Source of the DNA: Phycisphaerae bacterium
GTDB lineage: Bacteria > Planctomycetota > Phycisphaerae > JAAYCJ01
NCBI GenBank assembly: GCA_012514125.1
Contig: JAAZAW010000232.1
Span: 1 to 5,923 of the forward strand
Direction of reading: 5' to 3'
DNA: 5,923 bases
The notes under the pieces are model-generated. The model ran no database searches. It worked only from the letters and a program-made list of their open reading frames with translations, and was not told the DNA's origin. Both the position numbers and the translations under genes were made by a program. This document shows, piece by piece, positions 1 to 5,923 of this stretch (position 1 is its first letter; each line of letters starts with the position of its first letter).

Positions 1-2785
1 CCATTCTCAGCAGAGAACTGTTTCCCTGGTACGCCGGCGCTGTCATACACATCAAGATTCGCATCGTCGCCAGTTGATCGACGTTTTCCATAACCGGCAA
101 ATTCATCAAATCGTCCATTCGCTCGATTTTTCCGGAAATCTGATCTCGCATTGCCTGAGTATAATTCAAAACCGCCTGAGGCTCCGGAGGTAAATCGACA
201 CCCAAAAGACTCAGAACTTCATAACCGAGGTTGATGGCCTGTTCGTTTTGATTCTGCGACGTATAAAACAGAATCTTTAATTCATATATCCTGATCCGCG
301 AAGGCAGGTCGCGCATATGCGTCAGAATTTCCGAAGACAGCAATTGTGCCCGTTCAAAGTTGGCACTGAAATATTCCGCCTCCATCGACTCCATGTATAA
401 ATTAAGCGTCAAATCATAATAACGATCCCATCGATCGGATGGAAGCATTCCGATTCCCATACTCAAATACCAGATCGCCGATCCAAAAGTAGACGACCGT
501 TTCGCCTGGCGTCCCGCCATAAGATTCAACTCGGCGACTTTGAGCGTTTCCTGTTCGTCCTGCAAATATTGAAATCCTTCGTTGAAGTGATCCACCAGAC
601 TGAATACGGTTTGTTCCACCTGGTCCTTTGATTTTTTTTCGAGCAGTAATTGTCCGAGTTTGAGATGAATCATCTTACAGGATTTTCGAGGAGCCAAACT
701 ATACGCGGCCTGCCGAACACGATCATGCAGAAATTCAAAACAATGTGGTTTTCCCGTCCGACGATGGTTGTGTTGCCGAGCGTCTTGGGGACATTTTTCC
801 GGTGCAGGCAAAATCAACCCCTTTTCGATCGCTTCGTTCAGACCTCGTAATACGTCGTTGACAGATTTGCCCACAATTTCAGACAACGTTTCAAGATCGA
901 AATGATTTCCGATACATGACGCCTGCGACAGAAGTTGCTGAGTCTTCTTGGGCAACTTTTCAATCTCTTGCGTCATCAGAATAGCCGCATTATCCGTAAT
1001 GTCGGCCCGACGTACGCGTTCAATATCCCACGTCCATTGCCCCGCATCGGGATCAAAATACAAAATACCCTGTTCATGCAGACGGTGCAAAAACTGAATA
1101 GCAAAAAAAGGATTCCCGCCGGTCTTTTCGTAAATCAGATCAGACAACCTCTCTGTCGATTCTGATCGGTTTTTCAACACGTCCGCCACCATCCGGCTCA
1201 GCGTTTCACGGGAAAGATTTTCCAAATGAATTGTTTTGACAACCGTTTTTAGCCGATTCAAGCTTTCAATCATCGCCATTAATGGATGCGAGGAAGAAAC
1301 CTCTTTATCACGATAGGCACCGATGAGAAGAAAATATTGCGATTCGGGACCGATGACCAGAGTCTTTAACAACTCCAGGGTCGAAACGTCCGCATCCTGC
1401 AAATTATCAATAAACAAGATAAGGGGATGCCCCGGCTGAGAAATTGTTTGCACAAAACGCTGGAATGCCTGGTAAAACCGGAATTGACTTTCCACCGGTC
1501 CCAGTTCGACAAGAGCAGGCTGCGGACCGAGAATCAGCTCCAGTCTCGGCATCACATCGATTAAGACTCTTCCCTGATCGCCCAAAGCCTGAAGGATTCT
1601 TATCTTCAATTCATCCACCCGTTCAACACTTAGCGTTAGAAACTGATCGATCAATTCCGAAAATGTTTCAATAACCGCATGGTAGGGTGTATTAGGTCGA
1701 TAGATATCGACGTTTCCACGAATAAAATACCCGCCTTTTTCCGTAACAATTTCTTGAAGGGAATCGACCAGTGTCGATTTACCCACCCCTGCATTTCCAC
1801 TGATTAAAAAAACTTCTCCCGCTCCCTCAGCCACTTCTTCGACCGCTTGAATCAGCATCGCACATTCCGCTTCTCTGCCGTAGAGCTTTTCATGTGAAAT
1901 CTGAAATATCGCGGAAAAATCTTTTGTCCCCAAAGCGAAAGGTTTAATCTCACCTCTTCGATTCAATTGATCCAGCGCGCATTCAAGATCGGTCTTCAAA
2001 CCATAGGCGGACTGATACCGATCTTCAGGATTTTTCGCCAGTAACTTCATGACAATGTCCGAAAGTACAGGCGAAATTTCAGGATTGACCTGTTCCAGCG
2101 GCACCGGAGTCTTGGCCAAATGAAAATGAATGAGTTCCGATGCGCTGGCCGATTCAAAAGGCAATTTCCCCGCCAGCATTTTGTATAAAACAACGCCGAA
2201 GGAATATAAATCCGTACGATAATCGACCGATCGGTTTATTCTGCCTGTCTGCTCCGGCGAAATATATTCAGCCGAAATCTCCGATAAGTCGAAATCTTCA
2301 CCCCGAACGTGAATTACCTCCTCACGTGTGGAAATCGCAAAATCGATAATCGTCGCAACGGGTTCCTTGTCATGAACGATAATATTGGTGTCACTGAGGT
2401 TGTGATGAATAATCTTTCGAAGGTGAAGTTTCTGAAAAACACCCGCCAGATAAATCGCCAAAGCCAAAATTTCATTTTGCGACCATCGATGCCTCGTCAT
2501 ACTCTGCCCCAGTGTCTCCCCTTCAATATATTCAAGTAACAACGCAGGCCTGCTATTGATGACTTGATATTCATAAGCCTTGCGAACTCCCGGTATATCG
2601 ATGTCTCTCGTCAATGTAAATTCATTGACCAAACGTTCGAGTTCTCTTGCCCCGGGATGATCGTTACGTAAAAATTTAATAATTCGTCCCCTCTCGCCTC
2701 CAACTCCAGGCTCATGAAATATCATGGATTTAATCCCTTCGTGGATACAAACAAGAGCAGAAAAATCCACTTTCACTGTATCCAT
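1..2785 (-). CDS. Giant kinase/AAA-ATPase/helical-repeat signalling protein, kinase loop degenerate (3' end outside the window)
   Basis: An uninterrupted frame of 928 codons runs from ATG at 2785 off the left edge. Residues ~10-270 form a Ser/Thr-kinase fold: beta-3 lysine K37 (GRIIKFL), likely alpha-C glutamate E55 (VNEFTL), catalytic loop HHNLSDTN (127-134), DFA (148-150), YISPEQTGRINR (174-185), DYRTDLYSFGVVLYKMLAG (188-206) and the NPEDRYQS end motif (252-259). After KLYGRE (~300-305) comes an AAA-type ATPase with Walker A GNAGVGKS (330-337), Walker B LILFIDNLQDAD (455-466) and LIGAYRDKEV (487-496). Then follow TGGNPFFAIQFL (555-566), FLHDRVRQAAYSL (685-697) and a helical, TPR-like region to the edge. 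This order is that of the trifunctional kinase/ATPase/sensor histidine kinase proteins (usually >1,500 aa), so GAF and histidine-kinase domains may follow outside the window. The aspartate of the HRD motif is replaced by Asn129, so the kinase may be inactive or atypical. It overlaps the DUF1638 gene by 13 nt and is presumably co-transcribed. Confidence 0.9.
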   Translation of the reverse strand, partial: MDTVKVDFSALVCIHEGIKSMIFHEPGVGGERGRIIKFLRNDHPGARELERLVNEFTLTRDIDIPGVRKAYEYQVINSRPALLLEYIEGETLGQSMTRHRWSQNEILALAIYLAGVFQKLHLRKIIHHNLSDTNIIVHDKEPVATIIDFAISTREEVIHVRGEDFDLSEISAEYISPEQTGRINRSVDYRTDLYSFGVVLYKMLAGKLPFESASASELIHFHLAKTPVPLEQVNPEISPVLSDIVMKLLAKNPEDRYQSAYGLKTDLECALDQLNRRGEIKPFALGTKDFSAIFQISHEKLYGREAECAMLIQAVEEVAEGAGEVFLISGNAGVGKSTLVDSLQEIVTEKGGYFIRGNVDIYRPNTPYHAVIETFSELIDQFLTLSVERVDELKIRILQALGDQGRVLIDVMPRLELILGPQPALVELGPVESQFRFYQAFQRFVQTISQPGHPLILFIDNLQDADVSTLELLKTLVIGPESQYFLLIGAYRDKEVSSSHPLMAMIESLNRLKTVVKTIHLENLSRETLSRMVADVLKNRSESTERLSDLIYEKTGGNPFFAIQFLHRLHEQGILYFDPDAGQWTWDIERVRRADITDNAAILMTQEIEKLPKKTQQLLSQASCIGNHFDLETLSEIVGKSVNDVLRGLNEAIEKGLILPAPEKCPQDARQHNHRRTGKPHCFEFLHDRVRQAAYSLAPRKSCKMIHLKLGQLLLEKKSKDQVEQTVFSLVDHFNEGFQYLQDEQETLKVAELNLMAGRQAKRSSTFGSAIWYLSMGIGMLPSDRWDRYYDLTLNLYMESMEAEYFSANFERAQLLSSEILTHMRDLPSRIRIYELKILFYTSQNQNEQAINLGYEVLSLLGVDLPPEPQAVLNYTQAMRDQISGKIERMDDLMNLPVMENVDQLATMRILMCMTAPAYQGNSSLLRM

Positions 2786-3558
2786 ACGCATCTCCCTGTT
2801 TTAGATTCCAGATACGCCTTAAAATCGTTCCATGCCTCGATCAACGGGTCAAGTGTCCCCTCGTATTCTTCGATATCCAAATCAAGAATTTCTTTCAATC
2901 CCTGAATTCTGTTCCTCATCTCGTCTCTTTCCATCACCGGCGTCAAGATCAGCAAAAATCGTGTATAGTGAGCGAACATTTTTTTCAAAAGATTAAAATG
3001 TCGCGTATCCAGGCCGAAGCTTTCAAACATTTCCTGCCAATGACACGCCCATCCCGAAGTTATGAAAAATGTCCCCGGCACTTTACATTGCTCTGCATAA
3101 TAATTTTTCCTGCCGCCGATAAATAACCCGATACAATCGTCCACCCGACGCCCACCGTCCTTCGGGAAAAAAACCGGAATCGTAACGCCAAGCCGTTCCC
3201 GCATTCCTCTTCGCCATCTGCCGCATGATCCATACCCCAAAAATAACCCCTTCACATAAAAACTTAATTCCCGTGCCGCCTCACTCAAAGCACGATCCAG
3301 CACATGACCATTTCGATGAAGTCCCATTTCCAGCACCCGAACGATCACATTCAAACCCTCCGAAGGTTCCGGTCGAAAGGAACTCACGTGCGGAATCCGC
3401 TGCACATTTCGAGCCCCCTGCGATTCAAGCAACTCGATCAAACCGTCGGACCGAGCATCTTCCAGAACCGTCACCCGTTCCACATCGGGGTCGCTCGCCA
3501 GCATATAGGCAATCTCACGTTCCAGAATTTCACACGTGATGATACCCAGAGTTCCCAT
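2773..3558 (-). CDS. DUF1638-family protein of a corrinoid methyltransferase operon
   Basis: 261 aa, function unknown. It is recognised as DUF1638 by an N-terminal LGIITCEILEREI, a central FLGYGSCGRW (~106-115), VDDCIGLFIGGRKNYY (~139-154) and PGTFFITSGWACHW (~161-174). Members of this family often sit beside corrinoid-dependent methyltransferases and their activases, as here. Cysteines at ~9, 112, 142, 158 and 172 could form a metal or cofactor site; that is inference. There is no signal peptide or membrane segment, so it is probably cytoplasmic. The start at 3558 is preferred over the in-frame ATG at 3609, because GAGGTGG lies 4 nt upstream and the family begins at about this point; the longer form would also run into the activase gene. 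The gap to the activase is 11 nt, and the 3' end overlaps the kinase gene by 13 nt. A role in activation, folding or cofactor loading of the methyltransferase system is plausible but unproven. Confidence 0.85.
   Translation of the reverse strand: MGTLGIITCEILEREIAYMLASDPDVERVTVLEDARSDGLIELLESQGARNVQRIPHVSSFRPEPSEGLNVIVRVLEMGLHRNGHVLDRALSEAARELSFYVKGLFLGYGSCGRWRRGMRERLGVTIPVFFPKDGGRRVDDCIGLFIGGRKNYYAEQCKVPGTFFITSGWACHWQEMFESFGLDTRHFNLLKKMFAHYTRFLLILTPVMERDEMRNRIQGLKEILDLDIEEYEGTLDPLIEAWNDFKAYLESKTGRCVWIQ
2792..2798 (-). promoter_or_regulatory. Ribosome binding site of the kinase gene, inside the DUF1638 3' end
   Basis: CAGGGAG is followed by ATGCGTATG. The first ATG (2791) directly abuts the site. 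The second (2785) has a 6-nt spacer and is the better start. Both are in frame and differ by two residues (MR). The site lies within the last codons of the DUF1638 gene, so ribosomes finishing that gene could re-initiate here. Confidence 0.6.
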
Positions 3559-3562
3559 AAAA

Positions 3563-3571
3563 CCACCTCTC
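3563..3571 (-). promoter_or_regulatory. Ribosome binding site of the DUF1638 gene, overlapping the activase stop codon
   Basis: The coding strand reads TGAGAGGTGGTTTTATG: the activase stop TGA (3572-3570) runs directly into GAGGTGG, with 4 nt before the ATG at 3558. This decides the start and implies translational coupling of the two genes. Confidence 0.75.
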
Positions 3572-5075
3572 ACTCCGAGCCGTCTTCGCTCGAAACGGAT
3601 TCCAGACATTTTTGTTCGCTTTCCGCTCTCTCGCTTTTCTCTTGCCTTTCTCGATGAACATCCGAAATAATTCTCAGGCCATGCCGACCCGGATCGTCTA
3701 TATCGCGAGTAACCGTACGAAACACTTCCGGCGTACTTTTCGCCGGAATCAAATCCACAAAACCATACCGTTTCAGAAATCGCCGATACTCCGGCATAGG
3801 CATCCCTTCAGTCCAATAAGAAAGTTCCAGAAGAAAAATCTTCTTAAACGTCGCCGACGACGCAAACATGCAATGATGATCTTTGATCTTATCTCCCAGC
3901 TCGATCATCTCGTCAAGTTTATCCGGATCGATCACAAGTTCTCTCGCCATCGCCAGCGACGTATTTCCCACATGAAAAACCTCGCCGACACAAGGAGGAA
4001 TCAACCCGACCTTTTGCGCTTTGACCGCGTCAATATAGGTTCCCGAAGCCCCCGAAAGATACGCCGTATGAATTTCTTCCGGCAAAATCCCACCATGCTG
4101 ACAAAGACTCATATACCCCGCTCGAATCGCTCCAATCGCCTTGCCCGCCTCTGAAACATCCTCCTGAGTCATATAAACATCGTCGCCAAGATGCAGCAGA
4201 CGATCCATTGTCTCGATATGCGGAAGATTAATCAAACCTGCCGCCATCGCCTGTTGAATAATGGCAATCGTTCCGGTTCCGGTGATTCCCGTCGGACGAG
4301 GAACATCCGTCCCACCCACAATTCCTTTTACACGAAAATCAATCAAAGGCCCCTGTGTCGGAAACAAATTCTCGTCGAGTAAAATCAAACGATGATACAA
4401 ACCCTCAACGTTAAGATCGCAAATCGCCCCCGACGCCGCCGCCATGCCGCAACTGATTTCCCGCTCTTCCAGTGCAGGCCCTGCCGCTGCCGATCCCGAA
4501 ACCACCACTCCCTCGTGAAAAATAGCCATTTCCGCATTGCTCCCAAAATCAATGGCTATCGCGGTTTCGTTTTTTTCCAGCATCCCCGTTTGAATAATCA
4601 ACGCCAGGGCATCGGCGCCGACTTCATGTCGGACCGCCGGCGGAATAACCACTTCGCATGCCCCGGGCAGTGTCAAACCCCGAATCTCGCTCGCCGCTAT
4701 CCGAACCGCCTCCCGCTTAGCCGGTGTCACGCCCATCGATTTGAGTTTGCGATATCCCGAATACGCCAAATCCCATACATCGATCCCCTGAAACAGTGAA
4801 AGCTGCACAGGATTCCCGCAAACCCCAAAACAACTTACTTGATCTACGGGAATACCTAATTCGCCAATCACACGGTTAATCGCTCGAATCATGATTTCGT
4901 TCACAAAATCCAAACCACGGGCCAGTACAATGCGAATCTGATCCATCACATTTAAACCAGGCAATGGATGACACAGCGTAATCGCAGTGGAAAGCACCTC
5001 GCCCGTCGAAAGATCGATGGCTTGCGCACGAATTCCGCTGGTCCCTAAATCCATCGCTATTCCCAATCGTGCCAT
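3570..5075 (-). CDS. Corrinoid-protein reductive activase, RamA-like ASKHA ATPase without ferredoxin domain
   Basis: 501 aa. RamA/RACo proteins use ATP to reduce inactive Co(II) in methyltransferase corrinoid proteins back to Co(I). The sequence follows Methanosarcina RamA almost from end to end of its ATPase part. It has the phosphate-1 loop AMDLGTSGIRAQ (residues ~7-18), CGNPVQLSLFQ (~86-96), IPPAVRHEVGADALA (~144-158), the phosphate-2 region AIDFGSNAEMA (~173-183), SCGMAAASGAICD (~208-220), the adenosine-region GITGTGTIAI (~263-272), EAGKAIGAIRAGYMS (~309-323), LSGASGTYIDA (~340-350), LSYWTEGMP (~418-426) and RDIDD (~457-461). RamA then continues into a domain binding two [4Fe-4S] clusters. 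Here the protein ends after ~40 more highly charged residues with a single Cys. There is also no N-terminal [2Fe-2S] domain as in bacterial RACo. The start at 5075 puts the conserved IAMDLGTSG at the very N-terminus; an in-frame ATG at 5114 overlaps the mtaB stop and adds 13 residues without family character. The partner is inferred to be the MtaC of this operon. Confidence 0.88.
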   Translation of the reverse strand: MARLGIAMDLGTSGIRAQAIDLSTGEVLSTAITLCHPLPGLNVMDQIRIVLARGLDFVNEIMIRAINRVIGELGIPVDQVSCFGVCGNPVQLSLFQGIDVWDLAYSGYRKLKSMGVTPAKREAVRIAASEIRGLTLPGACEVVIPPAVRHEVGADALALIIQTGMLEKNETAIAIDFGSNAEMAIFHEGVVVSGSAAAGPALEEREISCGMAAASGAICDLNVEGLYHRLILLDENLFPTQGPLIDFRVKGIVGGTDVPRPTGITGTGTIAIIQQAMAAGLINLPHIETMDRLLHLGDDVYMTQEDVSEAGKAIGAIRAGYMSLCQHGGILPEEIHTAYLSGASGTYIDAVKAQKVGLIPPCVGEVFHVGNTSLAMARELVIDPDKLDEMIELGDKIKDHHCMFASSATFKKIFLLELSYWTEGMPMPEYRRFLKRYGFVDLIPAKSTPEVFRTVTRDIDDPGRHGLRIISDVHRERQEKSERAESEQKCLESVSSEDGSE

Positions 5076-5082
5076 GGCCCCG

Positions 5083-5093
5083 CCTTCCCTCTT
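5083..5093 (-). promoter_or_regulatory. Ribosome binding site of the activase gene
   Basis: AAGAGGGAAGG ends 7 nt before the ATG at 5075. It lies in the 28-nt gap after the mtaB stop and supports the shorter start over the ATG at 5114, which overlaps the end of mtaB. The match to AGGAGG is only fair. Confidence 0.6.
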
Positions 5094-5103
5094 AAATTGA
5101 AAT

Positions 5104-5923
5104 TTACAACCCATACGAAGCGGGTTGAAATCCCTTCACTTTACGGTATTTCCCCAGGCATAAATCGATAAAATCATCTTCCTCATCCGGCAACGCTTCC
5201 AGCTCCTTCATATAACCTTCAAGCGATTCCTTTTCAAATGCGGTAAATCTCAGTAAAGGATCACCAAGCATCAGCCGACCGCAAGTCAACGCCGCCGCCC
5301 TGCCTCGCGAATAAAAACTCTGATTGTTTTCCACCACCGCCTTGCCGATCTTCCAGGCAATGTCAGGACACAAAACAAAACCTTGCGGACTTCGATAACG
5401 ATCCGAATAAATAAGACTCGCCTGATATTCCTTCTGATATCCCAGTTCCAGCGACGCATTCATAGCCGCCGCCTCATAACCGAGCATCTCCGCAAATACC
5501 GCCGAAGTCGTCCCGCCGAAAAGTTGATGATATTCTATCGCCTCATTCGCCCACAGGTCGCATACCGCCGCCGCTACATTCCCGCACAAACTCATGTGCG
5601 CACAGGCGCTGGTCCTGCCCTCCATCGAAACAGGAATCCCCCGAATCGCCTTGACCATCACGTTCTCATACGCACAATCCTTCCCAGGCCCCATCGCTCC
5701 GCATTCGTACGCAACCAACGTCTTACATACTCCCATAGCCCTGCACAATGCAGCCAGCGTATGCGGAACATCCTTTGAAATAAATCCCCCCGCAATGAAC
5801 ATCGCCGTGTTCGCCTGGGCACAATCGGTATCCCCCCCCGCGATACAATGATGCCCCCGTGCAATTTCCACAATCTGAGGCCACAACCATTCCATATCCC
5901 TGGCCCCTAAAACCGCCTGACCA
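5104..5923 (-). CDS. mtaB: Methanol:corrinoid methyltransferase, MtaB family (C-terminal part, 5' end outside the window)
   Basis: This is the zinc enzyme that activates methanol and transfers its methyl group to the cob(I)alamin of the corrinoid protein MtaC, in the cytoplasm. About 272 residues are visible. The frame stays open to the right edge (GQAVLGARD precedes the ATG at 5895), so that ATG is internal and the true start is outside. MtaB hallmarks seen are AGGDTDCAQANTAMFIAGG, the KDCAYEN segment, GIPVSMEGRTSACAHMS, GNVAAAVCDLWANEA and a C-terminal segment of the usual length. The cysteines of GGDTDC (codon 5821-5823) and KDCAYE (5674-5676) are 49 residues apart. This matches zinc ligands Cys220 and Cys269 of Methanosarcina barkeri MtaB (~460 aa) as I recall them; the third ligand, a glutamate, would lie outside the window. 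It ends with TAA, 28 nt before the activase gene. MtaC is probably encoded just outside. The family assignment is strong. Methanol as substrate is inferred from the family. Confidence 0.93.
   Translation of the reverse strand, partial: GQAVLGARDMEWLWPQIVEIARGHHCIAGGDTDCAQANTAMFIAGGFISKDVPHTLAALCRAMGVCKTLVAYECGAMGPGKDCAYENVMVKAIRGIPVSMEGRTSACAHMSLCGNVAAAVCDLWANEAIEYHQLFGGTTSAVFAEMLGYEAAAMNASLELGYQKEYQASLIYSDRYRSPQGFVLCPDIAWKIGKAVVENNQSFYSRGRAAALTCGRLMLGDPLLRFTAFEKESLEGYMKELEALPDEEDDFIDLCLGKYRKVKGFQPASYGL

Noticed and set aside
632..639. T8 run (A8 on the coding strand)
   Set aside because: It encodes part of a Lys-rich EKKSKD linker in the open frame. There is no hairpin next to it, so it is not a terminator.
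3559..3609. Extending the DUF1638 protein to the ATG at 3609
   Set aside because: This would overlap the activase by 40 nt and add 17 Arg-rich residues. The ATG at 3558 has a much better ribosome binding site and a family-like N-terminus.
3612..4154. A 180-codon plus-strand open frame, rich in Arg and His
   Set aside because: It lies antisense to the RamA-like gene, which has clear motifs throughout. The composition is that of a reverse-strand shadow, and there is no recognisable domain.
5076..5103. Possible promoter or terminator between mtaB and the activase gene
   Set aside because: The gap is only 28 nt and is filled by the ribosome binding site; I see no inverted repeat or -10/-35 pair.
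5383..5778. Plus-strand open frame of 131 codons opposite mtaB
   Set aside because: It is antisense to strongly conserved MtaB motifs. The Arg-rich product has no family character.
5104..5895. Taking the ATG at 5895 as the mtaB start
   Set aside because: The frame continues to the window edge and the zinc-site cysteine would lie only 25 residues in, whereas MtaB has ~190 more residues before this point.

Overview
The window holds four tightly packed genes, all on the minus strand, so transcription runs from right to left. It looks like the middle of a methanol-utilisation (methyl-corrinoid) operon from an anaerobic bacterium. The good Shine-Dalgarno sites and a giant protein kinase/AAA ATPase/helical-repeat regulator argue for a bacterium rather than a methanogenic archaeon. 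The enzymes are of the kind found in Methanosarcina, acetogens and various uncultivated anaerobes. I cannot assign a phylum from this sequence.

Layout in transcription order: (1) 5923-5104, the C-terminal part of a methanol:corrinoid methyltransferase (MtaB family), cut by the right edge; (2) 5075-3570, an ASKHA-fold corrinoid-protein reductive activase of the RamA type that lacks the C-terminal ferredoxin domain; (3) 3558-2773, a DUF1638-family protein of unknown function with conserved cysteines; (4) 2785-1, the first ~928 residues of a very large kinase/ATPase regulator, cut by the left edge. The gaps are 28 nt, 11 nt and a 13-nt overlap, so there is no room for internal promoters or terminators of ordinary size. 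Nothing convincing is coded on the plus strand, and I saw no RNA gene, CRISPR array, insertion sequence or large repeat.

How they may work together: MtaB moves the methyl group of methanol onto the cob(I)alamin of a partner corrinoid protein (MtaC, not in the window). When that cobalt is accidentally oxidised to Co(II), an ATP-dependent RamA/RACo-type activase restores Co(I). DUF1638 proteins are often neighbours of corrinoid methyltransferases, but their task is unknown. The translationally coupled kinase/ATPase gene at the end is the unusual part: it suggests a dedicated sensor or regulator for this C1 system. Two features stand out: the activase has no visible iron-sulphur domain at either end, and the kinase domain has lost the catalytic HRD aspartate (HHN) and has DFA in place of DFG.
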